DNA from: Planctomycetaceae bacterium | GTDB taxonomy: Bacteria > Planctomycetota > Planctomycetia > Pirellulales > PNKZ01 | Direction of reading: 5' to 3' | Assembly (NCBI GenBank): GCA_016793115.1 | Contig: JAEUIN010000102.1 | Span: 1 to 64,000 of the forward strand | DNA: 64,000 bases | Part shown: in pieces, positions 23,873 to 32,620 of the stretch | Position numbering within the stretch: the first letter of the stretch is position 1 | How the letters are laid out: each line of letters opens with the position of its first letter | Made by a program: the position numbers and the translations under genes | Notes under the pieces: generated by a model | Seen by the model: the letters and a program-made list of their open reading frames with translations, nothing else | Database searches by the model: none | What the model was told of the DNA's origin: nothing

Positions 23873-25195
23873 ATGGCGAGCGCGGTACACCACTCACGTC
23901 GACGATTCTTGCGTAACGCTCTACCAAGCGGCGCAGCACTGTCGTGCTGCGGTTCGCTATCCGGTTGGCTGCCGTCGCTGGCGCACGCGGCCGCCGCCTC
24001 GAAGGGCCCCGCGACATCGGTCGTGCTGCTCTGGCTCAATGGTGGACCGTCGACGATCGATCTCTGGGATATGAAACCAGGCCACGAGAACGGCGGGCCG
24101 TTTAAGTCTATTGCGACCGCGGCCTCGGGCATACGCATCTGTGAGCATTTGCCGAGTTGGGCAAGGTGGATGAAACATGCTGCGATCATTCGCTCCGTCA
24201 CGTCGAAAGAAGGGGACCACACGCGCGCCGTTCACTTGGCCCGCACCGGATATGTTCCGCAAGGTGCCATTCGCTTCCCTGCTTTGGGGTCGCTAATTTG
24301 CCGTGAAACTGCGACTCCCGGACAGACCGAGAACCTCGTCGACGGAGTTCCCGGGTTCGTCAGCATCGCTCCCTCGCGGTATGCCGCCGAAATTGGCGCA
24401 GGTTTTCTAGGACCTGCCTATACGCCGCTCAATGTCGGGCTCTATGCCAATCGCCCGGAAGATCTCAAAGTTCCGAACCTTGCGGGCTCAGCCGATATCG
24501 ATGACGCGGAGCGACGGAAACGCTTAGAACTATTGTCAAACCTCGACGATCGATTCCGCGACCGATCGACGAACTCCGTCGTGGCGGGTATCCACGCCGC
24601 CAACGAAGCCGCGATTCGGCTCATGCGACCCGACGCCGCAGGCGCGATTCTCCTCGACGACGAACCGAACGACGTGCGCGATCGTTACGGCCGTAGCGTT
24701 TTCGGCCAAGGCTGCCTGTTGGCGCGACGTTTGGTCGAGCGCGGCGTGCGGTTCGTCGAAGTTTCGCTCGACGGCTGGGACACGCATTCCGACAACTTCA
24801 CCGCAGTCGAAGGGCTCTCCGCCACGCTGGACGGCGCAGCCGGCGCCTTGCTCGACGACTTACAATGCCGCGGGTTGCTCGAGTCCACGCTCGTCATTTG
24901 CATGGGCGAATTCGGACGCACGCCTAAGATCAATGCCGGAGGCGGCCGCGACCATTGGCCGCACGCTTGGTCGGCCGTGTTGGCGGGCGGCGGCGTTCGC
25001 GGCGGACAAGTCGTCGGCGCTACGAACGACGCCGGCACCGAAGTTTCGCGCGACCCGGTTTACATACCCGACTTGCTTGCGACGATTTGCCGACTCGTGG
25101 GCGTCGATGTCACCAAACAAAACGACTCCAACGTAGGCAGGCCGATTCGTGTCGCCGATGCCACGGCTAAAGTCGTCGAAGGGCTGATCGGATGA
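23873..25195 (+). CDS. DUF1501 Tat-exported protein
   Basis: A 440-residue protein with a twin-arginine signal (HHSRRRFLRNALPSGAALSC, residues 6-25). DUF1501 signatures follow: SVVLLWLNGGPSTIDLWDMKP (first metal-binding Asp), AAIIRSVTSKEGDHTRAVHL, RFVEVSLDGWDTHSDNF and MGEFGRTPKINAGGGRDHWP, the last being the sulfatase/alkaline-phosphatase-like metal site. DUF1501 proteins belong to the alkaline phosphatase superfamily, and their substrate is unknown. ATG 23873 gives the Tat signal; an upstream in-frame start would overlap the preceding gene. It overlaps the EF-hand gene by four bases (ATGA), which indicates coupled translation. Confidence 0.9.
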   Translation: MASAVHHSRRRFLRNALPSGAALSCCGSLSGWLPSLAHAAAASKGPATSVVLLWLNGGPSTIDLWDMKPGHENGGPFKSIATAASGIRICEHLPSWARWMKHAAIIRSVTSKEGDHTRAVHLARTGYVPQGAIRFPALGSLICRETATPGQTENLVDGVPGFVSIAPSRYAAEIGAGFLGPAYTPLNVGLYANRPEDLKVPNLAGSADIDDAERRKRLELLSNLDDRFRDRSTNSVVAGIHAANEAAIRLMRPDAAGAILLDDEPNDVRDRYGRSVFGQGCLLARRLVERGVRFVEVSLDGWDTHSDNFTAVEGLSATLDGAAGALLDDLQCRGLLESTLVICMGEFGRTPKINAGGGRDHWPHAWSAVLAGGGVRGGQVVGATNDAGTEVSRDPVYIPDLLATICRLVGVDVTKQNDSNVGRPIRVADATAKVVEGLIG

Positions 25196-26592
25196 TGCCA
25201 CCACGTCATTTGTCATGCTCGTTGGGGATTCTCATTTATTTCGCGGCGATCGTGTTCGCGGAAAAGCCCGCAAATTCGACATACCGATTGACTTGTCGCG
25301 ACGGTGCTTTCGTCGCGAGCGTCGATTTCGACTTCAGCGTCGGCGGTCGGTTGATAGAAACACGCTGGGACGACGTGTTCGATCAACTTTTTACCTTCTA
25401 CGACCACGATGATGACGCTCAACTCAGCGCCGCGGAAGTCGCCCGCCTGCCGACTGCGTACGCGCTCCGACAATTGTTGTGGGGTAACTTCTCGTTGACT
25501 GCGAACAGCTCGGTGACTTTAGAAGAACTCGATTTCGACGATAGCGGCCGCGTTACCTGCGACGAACTTGCGGCTTACTACCGCGCTCGCGGAATTGGCG
25601 ACTTACAAGTCGCTCAGGCCCAAGTCCCGGCCGCCCGAGTATTGCAGGCCGCGCTAGTGCGGCAGCTGGATATCAACGCCGACGACCAGTTGGAAGCGGA
25701 TGAGTTGAACGACATTTACGAGCGTTTGGAACCGCTCGACGACAACGCCGACGAACTGATCGGCCCGGGCGAGCTTTCGACTGATGTCTCCGCTTATCCC
25801 GGAGTGACCGCGTCAGTTCTCGTAAACCTCGAATCACCTGAGAATTTACAAACTTCGCATTTCGCGTTTTCCGGCGGAGCTACGTCTTCCCACGATGCGA
25901 TCAGTATGGAACTCACCTCGGCATCTAAGGCGTCTTCGGCAGTATGGAGGACTCGGAAGACCGGGAATGTCGATTGGTTTGTCCGCAGCGACCCGGGACG
26001 TTTACCGACGCAAACCGATATAGCCATAAAAAACTCCGAAGCATGGTTCAATCGATTGGATCGTGATCGAGATCATTTCGTCGATAGTTCAGAAGTCGCG
26101 GGAGACGATCGACGCCGGTTCGACTCTTGGAAAACACTATTGGATCGCGACGATGACGGCCGAATTTCGACCACGGAAACCGCGAAAGGCCTCGCGCTCC
26201 AGCGGACGATTGCCGAAGCACATTGGTTAATTACCGTGCTGGACTTCGAACGCGGGCTCTTCGAGTATTTTGACGTCAATCATGACGGCGGGCTGTCGCG
26301 TAATGAATTGCGCGACGTATCGGCCCGCCTGTCGCGCGAAGGGCGACTATCAGACGGCAGGCTCAACTTGGCACAGTTGCCGGTGCAAATTCTGTGCATC
26401 GTCGCCAATGGCCACCCCCGCGAGCCTTTACTACAACAGGCACGTTCGAATTGGTTTCAGGCCATGGATCGCAATGGCGACGGAACCGTTTCGCGTTCGG
26501 AGTTTTTAGGGACTGCGCAAACCTTTGCAGCACTTGATTCCGACCATGATGGAGCGCTGTCCGCTGCGGAATGCGATCCTTACAGACATTAA
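25192..26592 (+). CDS. Secreted EF-hand repeat protein
   Basis: A 466-residue protein with a signal peptide (SLGILIYFAAIVFAEK) and about nine calcium-binding loops. Clear DxDxDG-type loops are DHDDDAQLSAAE, DINADDQLEADE, DRDRDHFVDSSE, DRDDDGRISTTE, DVNHDGGLSRNE, DRNGDGTVSRSE and DSDHDGALSAAE; others are degenerate. Calcium should stiffen the protein or trigger partner binding on the cell surface or in the periplasm. EF-hand proteins are often encoded with DUF1501/DUF1549 genes in Planctomycetes. Here it is the last gene of the series that starts with tonB. No enzyme domain is seen. Confidence 0.87.
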   Translation: MMPPRHLSCSLGILIYFAAIVFAEKPANSTYRLTCRDGAFVASVDFDFSVGGRLIETRWDDVFDQLFTFYDHDDDAQLSAAEVARLPTAYALRQLLWGNFSLTANSSVTLEELDFDDSGRVTCDELAAYYRARGIGDLQVAQAQVPAARVLQAALVRQLDINADDQLEADELNDIYERLEPLDDNADELIGPGELSTDVSAYPGVTASVLVNLESPENLQTSHFAFSGGATSSHDAISMELTSASKASSAVWRTRKTGNVDWFVRSDPGRLPTQTDIAIKNSEAWFNRLDRDRDHFVDSSEVAGDDRRRFDSWKTLLDRDDDGRISTTETAKGLALQRTIAEAHWLITVLDFERGLFEYFDVNHDGGLSRNELRDVSARLSREGRLSDGRLNLAQLPVQILCIVANGHPREPLLQQARSNWFQAMDRNGDGTVSRSEFLGTAQTFAALDSDHDGALSAAECDPYRH

Positions 26593-26723
26593 GAACGAAC
26601 AGACATGGGCCTCTTTCGCAAGGCGGTAATCCAATAGTTGGTTTGCAGCCATAAGGGCCTAGAATTGCGGTCGCGAAAGTTTCCGGAACCTTATCAAGAT
26701 GATTTACGGAAGCGGCGGCCGCC

Positions 26724-27137
26724 TTAGAACGTTGCGCCGAGATGGAAGCGGAAGTTGACCGGTGCGCCCGTGCGGACTCGGTACTGATCGATACGCCGGG
26801 GCCTTTCAAGATGTCGACGCGTACGACGTTCGCGAATTCGCGCGGCGTGTACGTCGGGTCCAGAACGCCGTTCTTGCGGAAGTTGTACGACGTCATCTCC
26901 AAGCCGCGCAAAAAGAACTGATCGGGACGGAGGTTGTCGCCGTTCGTTTGCACCGCACCGCCGATATCGCGCAGGATGTCGCTGAAGCTCAAAGCTTGCT
27001 GATCGCGAATCATGTCTTCCGTCACCGTGTTCACGGTTCCGGGGAAGCGCAAGAGCCTGCTGAGCCGAGGCCGGCGACGGCAGCGCCGTGAACACCGGCG
27101 CGCCTGCGAGGACGAACGTGCGCAACGACATTGTCAT
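26724..27137 (-). pseudogene. Remnant of a second TonB-dependent receptor
   Basis: Three fragments of one receptor survive in order on the minus strand. A signal peptide (MTMSLRTFVLAGAPVF to PASAQQA) is in one frame. The plug start (MRFPGTVNTVTEDMIRDQQ, FFLRGLEMTSYNFRKNG, VVRVDILKGPG) is in another, so a frameshift lies near 27055. The barrel end RTGAPVNFRFHLGATF follows directly in the first frame. Everything between the plug middle and the last strand, roughly 1.8-2 kb in an intact gene, is missing. The C-terminal phenylalanine shows that the true 3' end was kept, so this is an internal deletion rather than truncation. Its N-terminal motifs resemble, but differ from, the intact receptor at 15181. 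Confidence 0.85.
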
Positions 27138-27391
27138 GCCCCAAGGAAAGCGCCGGCTATGTACCCGCGCTTGTGCTACTGTGAACGTGGTCACCCGCAG
27201 ATTTCGGCCACACTGTTTGTTCTGGCGTTTGTAAGAATATCTTTCACTATCGGTCGTGCTACTATCGCCGGCAACCTCGTCCGAACCGTACCGATGAGCG
27301 TGTCGCATTTCTCCGCGACCATTGCGTGACGACCGATTCCAGAGTTACCCTAGCTCGGCGACGACACCCGCATTTTTATTGAGACACGACC

Positions 27392-29617
27392 ATGCAGTTC
27401 GATCGAGCATCAGGAGGGTCCGTCGTCGCGGGCCGTATCGAGCCGCGTTCAGATCTCGCCGGTGCCACCACGTGCCGAAAACGCATTCGGCATCATAGCA
27501 CGGCGGCGCTCGCGTTTATGTTTGTCGTCTTTTTTGAATGGAATACCGCGATGGCCACCGCCGCCGACACTTCCGCAAATCCTCTCCTTGCTCCCTGGAA
27601 GGGCCCTTGGGGCGGCGTGCCGCCTTTCGACGTCGTCACCACGGCGGACATCGAGCCAGCGCTGGAAGCCGGCATGCGTGAGCAACTCGGTGCGGTGGCA
27701 CAGATTGCGGCTGATCCGGCCCCGGCGTCTTTTGAGAACACCATCGCCGCTTTCGAACGTTCCGGGCGAACTTTGGCCCGCGTGCAATCTGTCTACTCCA
27801 CCTTAACCGGTTGCAAGAGCGACGAGCCGTTGCGAGCCGTCGAGAAAAAAATGTCGCCGAAATTGGCGGCATTCGAAGACGGCATCTACCAAAACGACAA
27901 ACTATTTGCGCGAATTGCCTTGGTATATGCGGTCCGGGAGTCGTCCGGCCTAACCCCGGAACAACAGCGCCTGACGTGGCTCGCCTATACCAACTTCGTC
28001 CGAGCGGGAGCGAAGCTCGATGCCGCCGCCAAACAAGAACTCTCGGCGATCAATCAGAAGCTGGCCGAACTCACGACGACGTTCAGTCAGAACCTGCTCA
28101 AGTGCGAGACGGACGAGTTTATTCTTCTGAACGATGAGACTGAAACCGCCGGCTTGGCGGACGACGTGAAGGCCGCCTCGGCGGAAGCGGCGACCGCGCT
28201 CGGAAAACCGGGAAAGTGGGCGATTCAAAACACGCGCTCGAGCGTTGATCCGTTTCTGGCCCAATCATCGCGTCGCGACTTAAGGGAAAAGGTTTGGCGA
28301 ATGTTCGTCGGTCGCGGCGACGGCGGTGTCGCCGACAACAACCAGATCATCACCGAAACGCTCACCCTACGGGCTCGCCGCGCGAAGCTCCTCGGTTACC
28401 CCACGCACGCGCACTGGCGAGTCGAGCATGCCATGGCAAAGACGCCCGAGCGTGCCCTGGGCTTGCTGGAAGCCGTGTGGAAGCCGGCTGTCGCGCGCGT
28501 ACGTATGGAAGTCGCCGACATGCAAGCCGTCGCCGATCGTGAGGGCGCGGGTATTACAATTGAACCTTGGGATTACCGATACTACGCGGAAAAGGTGCGA
28601 GCGGCGAAATATGATCTCGATAAGAGCGCGGTCGTACCATATCTGCAGCTTGAAAAACTACGAGAGGGGATGTTTTATACGGCCCGCGAACTGTTCGGTC
28701 TTGAATTCCGTCCGCTAGAACCCGGCCGAGTGCCCGTCTACCACCCCGACGTCCGCGTTTGGGAAGTCGTCGACGGCGCCGGATCACACGTCGGCCTATG
28801 GTACTTCGACCCGTTTGCCCGCACCGGTAAGCGGTCGGGCGCTTGGATGAGCGATTACCGCGCTCAGGAGCGATTCGACGGGGCAGTATCGCCGATTGTA
28901 TCGAACAACTGCAACTTCATGCGCGGCCGGCCGGGTGAACCGGTGCTCATCAGTTGGGACGATGCCACGACTTTGTTTCATGAATTCGGGCATGCCTTGC
29001 ACGGACTTCTCTCGAACGTCAACTATCCGTCTCTGGCAGGTACCAATGTCGCCCGCGACTACGTGGAGTTTCCGTCGCAGTTGCTGGAACACTGGCTCTC
29101 GACGCCCGAGGTTCTGGAGAAATACGCTTTGCATCATGAAAGCGGCCGCCCGATTCCGAAGGAACTCGTGACTCGCATTGAGCGGGCGGCGACGTTCAAT
29201 GAAGGGTTCCGCACCGTCGAATTCCTGGCAAGCGCACTGGTGGATATGAAAGTGCACCTAGCCGGCGAGACGCCCATCGATCCTGCACAATTCGAACGGG
29301 AAACGCTCGCCGATCTCGGCATGCCGAGAGAAATCGTGATGCGGCATCGGCTTCCGCAATTCTTGCACATCTTCGGCGGCGACGGCTACTCGGCGGCCTA
29401 CTATAGCTACTTGTGGGCGGACACTCTTACGGCCGATGCCTGGGAGGCGTTCACGGAGGCGGGCGGCCCTTGGGACAAAGACGTAGCGCGTCGGTTGCGC
29501 GACCGCATCTTCTCCGTCGGAAACACGATCGATCCCGCCGATAGCTATCGAGCCTTTCGCGGTCGCGATGCCGGCGTCGACGCCTTAATGAGAAAACGCG
29601 GCTTCGTTAAGCATTGA
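27392..29617 (+). CDS. M3-family zinc peptidase (oligopeptidase/dipeptidyl carboxypeptidase type)
   Basis: A 741-residue thermolysin-like metallopeptidase. The zinc site HEFGH is in TLFHEFGHALHGLLS at about residues 527-540, and the third ligand Glu lies about 25 residues on in DYVEFPSQLLEHW. The C-terminal FGGDGYSAAYYSYLWADTL is the substrate-binding segment conserved in the Dcp/PrlC/oligopeptidase A group. It would cut short peptides. An N-terminal extension of about 60 residues includes a hydrophobic stretch (STAALAFMFVVFF), so unlike cytoplasmic family members it may be exported or membrane-held; the start could also be at an internal ATG. It stands alone, divergent from the receptor remnant. 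Confidence 0.9.
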   Translation: MQFDRASGGSVVAGRIEPRSDLAGATTCRKRIRHHSTAALAFMFVVFFEWNTAMATAADTSANPLLAPWKGPWGGVPPFDVVTTADIEPALEAGMREQLGAVAQIAADPAPASFENTIAAFERSGRTLARVQSVYSTLTGCKSDEPLRAVEKKMSPKLAAFEDGIYQNDKLFARIALVYAVRESSGLTPEQQRLTWLAYTNFVRAGAKLDAAAKQELSAINQKLAELTTTFSQNLLKCETDEFILLNDETETAGLADDVKAASAEAATALGKPGKWAIQNTRSSVDPFLAQSSRRDLREKVWRMFVGRGDGGVADNNQIITETLTLRARRAKLLGYPTHAHWRVEHAMAKTPERALGLLEAVWKPAVARVRMEVADMQAVADREGAGITIEPWDYRYYAEKVRAAKYDLDKSAVVPYLQLEKLREGMFYTARELFGLEFRPLEPGRVPVYHPDVRVWEVVDGAGSHVGLWYFDPFARTGKRSGAWMSDYRAQERFDGAVSPIVSNNCNFMRGRPGEPVLISWDDATTLFHEFGHALHGLLSNVNYPSLAGTNVARDYVEFPSQLLEHWLSTPEVLEKYALHHESGRPIPKELVTRIERAATFNEGFRTVEFLASALVDMKVHLAGETPIDPAQFERETLADLGMPREIVMRHRLPQFLHIFGGDGYSAAYYSYLWADTLTADAWEAFTEAGGPWDKDVARRLRDRIFSVGNTIDPADSYRAFRGRDAGVDALMRKRGFVKH

Positions 29618-29643
29618 TGTTCTGAGAAAGACCGTACCGTGGC

Positions 29644-31785
29644 TTAGCGGAGTTCGCGGCCCGCGGCGTCGGTCGGCGCGTCGAGTTCCACTTTTCCGGG
29701 AATTAACGGCAACAGATCCGGCAAGTCGTAATTTTGAAGTGCGCCGTGGACCACATTCACCCATTGGTCGTACGTCTCCGTCGCCCCGACAATCTCCTCC
29801 CATGAACGAATCATGCCGCGCGAACTGACGAGCCCGTAGACATTTGGCTCTAAAGCGGCGGCATGCAGAGCCGGTATGGCCGCTTCGCCGATCGCGACCA
29901 GATCCACTTTCGAGAATTCCCGATCTGCAATCCGACCTTCACGCAAGCATTGCGCCCAAGCGGAGACATCGCCGGTGCGCATCCCCACGTAGCTCTTTCC
30001 AAGCAAATAGGCCAGAAAGATCTCCAAATTATCACGTCCGAAGCGTCCTTTGCCGAACTCGGACTTACCTCGCCCCGTATCGGTTTCGCCAATCCCGCGC
30101 AACTCCGCGGCCAAGACAAGGTGGCCGTTGCGAACAAGTTTGAGGATCGGCCCGGATTCGCCGGCATCCGCGGCCATACTTTCATTGTGGAGGTAGAGAG
30201 TAACCGAGCGTGCCGTGTCTTTCGGAATGAATGCGAGTGCCGGGAGTTGCAATCCATCTTCGACAGTTAGCGCCAACTTCTGAATTCTGTAATGCCCGCG
30301 ATCGATTGTTTCCAAGGTTTGCAGGCTTCGCGCGATCGGATCGGCCGGAGGGCGAACGTCGATCACGTCGCCCACCACACGGCGTTTGCCGGCGTCATCG
30401 AGTCGTCGCCATGCGTCGGTTCGGCGGTCACGTAAGTCGCGGGCTAGATCGGCATTAATTTGAAACGCCGATCTTTCTTGGGGCATTAGTAGCACTTGGC
30501 CTTGCGGAGTGCACTGTAACTGCTGCGGCGTCCAATCCGGTTCGTTGTACGATCGCAGTTGTTCGTCGGTCAAACTGTCCGGTAACTCATCGACTTCTCG
30601 AATAAGCTTGTCGCCGCCGATCAGCCAGCGATGCATGAATCTTGCCGTCGCTTCTCGAAGCGGCAGCGTAAATCCGTGAGGTGCGTCGGGGGCGGCGATC
30701 TCCATTCGCTCGGGTACGCCAACCCGAGAGTAAAACCGCTTGGCGTCAAGAAATAGATTCCAAGTGCCGCGGAAATCAAACGTCGCATCGCGAGTGCCTG
30801 CGCCGATCAACGTCGGCCGCGGAGCGCGGAGTATGCAATAGTCCGCCTCATCCATGCCGAACGCAATTTGACCGAAGATGTTTTGCTCGCCGTCTTGCGG
30901 CCCCTTCGTATCGATCAGTCGGCGGAACGTCGTAAGGTAACAGCCGGGCGCGGCTGCCGTAATCCGATCATCGAGCGCCATGAGGTAGGCGGTTTCCGTT
31001 CCTCCTCCCGAGTTGCCCGTGCAACCGATTCTGTCGGCGCGAATATCCGGGCGACTCTGCAAATAGTCGATCACACGCATTCCGTCCCAGATTCGATATT
31101 GAGCGACGTTGGCTCCGATCAACGCGCTCGAAACGGCGATCATCGTATGCTCCGTCGTGCACATATAGCGCACATTCGGATGCGGAGTGGGTACATGGGG
31201 TGCATCTTCAAACGCGGTGCGCGAACGAGAAAGGTCGAGCATCTGATAGCGCTCGCCTTGGCCAATCGGGTCATAACACATGGCCGCCATGCCGTTGCGA
31301 GCCAGCAAAATGCAAACTCGCTGATATTGGCCGACGGCTTTCCCTTCGTGGCTATGCCCACACGGCACCAAAACGGCGGGCCACGGCGGGGGCGATTCGG
31401 GAAGATACAAGTTCGCCGTGATATGAAAGCCGGGACGGCTCTCCAGTATGAGTTTTTCGACTCGGTAACCACGGCCGGATAGTTTCCCGACGACCAGCGG
31501 ATGGAGCGGCGTGCGTTCGGGCAAGCCGCCGATTTGCTCAAGAAAAAAACGACGCCGATCGGCTTGCCACTCGCGGCATGCCGATTTGCTCTTAAGCATC
31601 TTTTCAAACGCCGCACTACGTGCATCAATATGCTTGTAACACTCGCGCTTCAACCACAACTCCAACTGCTTTTCCGTCGCGATGCCGTCGGCCGTCGTCT
31701 GAAGAACTTTCAAAAGCTCATCGGCCGGCGCGTATGCCGCGCTATGGATAGCAGTGCTGACGACAAGAATTCGCAACCAATTCAT
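29644..31785 (-). CDS. Secreted two-domain alpha/beta hydrolase (acetyl xylan esterase-like)
   Basis: A 713-residue protein with a signal peptide (MNWLRILVVSTAIHSAAYA). The first hydrolase domain, about residues 60-430, has GFHITANLYLPESPPPWPAVLVPCGHSH, the nucleophile elbow GNSGGGTETAYLMALDD and the His candidate in APHGFTLPLREA. The second domain, about 500-700, repeats the fold (VEDGLQLPALAFIPKDTARS, LVLAAELRGIGETDTG, AIPALHAAALEPN) but has no GxSxG, so it is probably not catalytic. Planctomycetes have many such acetyl xylan esterase-type proteins near sulfatases and polysaccharide enzymes. ATG 31785 is preferred to an upstream start at 31878 because it begins the signal peptide. Confidence 0.8.
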   Translation of the reverse strand: MNWLRILVVSTAIHSAAYAPADELLKVLQTTADGIATEKQLELWLKRECYKHIDARSAAFEKMLKSKSACREWQADRRRFFLEQIGGLPERTPLHPLVVGKLSGRGYRVEKLILESRPGFHITANLYLPESPPPWPAVLVPCGHSHEGKAVGQYQRVCILLARNGMAAMCYDPIGQGERYQMLDLSRSRTAFEDAPHVPTPHPNVRYMCTTEHTMIAVSSALIGANVAQYRIWDGMRVIDYLQSRPDIRADRIGCTGNSGGGTETAYLMALDDRITAAAPGCYLTTFRRLIDTKGPQDGEQNIFGQIAFGMDEADYCILRAPRPTLIGAGTRDATFDFRGTWNLFLDAKRFYSRVGVPERMEIAAPDAPHGFTLPLREATARFMHRWLIGGDKLIREVDELPDSLTDEQLRSYNEPDWTPQQLQCTPQGQVLLMPQERSAFQINADLARDLRDRRTDAWRRLDDAGKRRVVGDVIDVRPPADPIARSLQTLETIDRGHYRIQKLALTVEDGLQLPALAFIPKDTARSVTLYLHNESMAADAGESGPILKLVRNGHLVLAAELRGIGETDTGRGKSEFGKGRFGRDNLEIFLAYLLGKSYVGMRTGDVSAWAQCLREGRIADREFSKVDLVAIGEAAIPALHAAALEPNVYGLVSSRGMIRSWEEIVGATETYDQWVNVVHGALQNYDLPDLLPLIPGKVELDAPTDAAGRELR

Positions 31786-32205
31786 TCGTAAGGCTCGGCA
31801 GCAATAGACGAACTCGGAATAGACTGCCCCAACGATTCCGGCAATCGCGAGGCACTCTACCATACATCTACTCATCAAGCGAAACTCGGCAAATTGCGGC
31901 TATAGCATGGTGCCGGCGATGAAATCTATTGTCGATAATCTTCAATTAATTGCGGCTAGGACGAAGCGGGCTAGACTAATCGTTTAAGGAACATAGCCGG
32001 TGCTCAATTCGGTTCGATGCCGATGCGGAGAATGGAATCGCGGAAACGAACTTGCGACGCATGGAAGACCGAATCGTGCGGATTTGACTCATTGAGCCGA
32101 ACTTAGAACCGTGGATTGTCGTGAACTGTCTGGCGATCAACAGCGGTGTCGGCTAAACAACACTCTTGCGTAAACTCCACCCTTTCCAGATGAGGAAAAG
32201 ACGAC
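31786..32205. other. Gene-free divergent promoter region
   Basis: About 420 bases between the leftward hydrolase and the rightward cytochrome gene. The section 31915-31985 is clearly richer in A/T than its surroundings and is the likely promoter site. I see no tRNA, hairpin terminator or strong repressor box. A partial TCGATAATC match to Fur boxes was judged too weak. Confidence 0.5.
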
Positions 32206-32598
32206 ATGACGACCAAACACACCGGGACCGTCGCACTGCTGCTTGTTTCGGCGCTCGCGGCTTGTCTTCAGGCGGCCGATCCGGCTCCCGCCGCAAAATC
32301 CAACACGTTGATGGAAAGGAAATTGGAGTATTCCGAGGGCTTACTTAAATCATTGGTCCGCGGCGACTTTGACGAAGCGCGTCGAAACGCCAAATTGATG
32401 AAGACTTTCACGCGGCTCGAACAGTTGTATCAAGGCAAGAACCCGGAATATGCCGTGCAACTCAAGGAATTCCAGGCGACAAATGCGGCGTTGTCGCAGG
32501 CGATTGAAGATAAGAAACTGAACGAAGCCTCGAAGGCCTATGGTGCGATGATCGAGAGTTGCATCAAGTGCCACGCCGTTATTCGCGACGAATCCTAA
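32206..32598 (+). CDS. Small periplasmic c-type cytochrome (class II-like)
   Basis: A 130-residue protein with a signal peptide (HTGTVALLLVSALAACLQA). The mature part is predicted helical (LMERKLEYSEGLLKSLVRGDF, then LEQLYQGKN) and carries the haem-attachment motif CIKCH eleven residues from the C-terminus. A single CxxCH near the C-terminus after a helix bundle is the layout of cytochrome c' and c556 types. A Met before the first helix (ERK region) could be the sixth ligand but this is not certain. It would carry electrons or bind gas ligands in the periplasm. It is 22 bases before the M81 gene on the same strand, but functional linkage is unclear. Confidence 0.8.
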   Translation: MTTKHTGTVALLLVSALAACLQAADPAPAAKSNTLMERKLEYSEGLLKSLVRGDFDEARRNAKLMKTFTRLEQLYQGKNPEYAVQLKEFQATNAALSQAIEDKKLNEASKAYGAMIESCIKCHAVIRDES

Positions 32599-32620
32599 CA
32601 ACACGTAGGGCCTGCGAACC

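Noticed and set aside
14657-27391. Genomic island integrated at tRNA-Arg carrying the iron system
   Set aside because: No integrase gene and no second copy of the tRNA 3' end was found at the other side; composition looks like the rest of the window.
31900-31960. Fur box before the cytochrome gene
   Set aside because: TCGATAATC gives one partial half-site and no matching second half.
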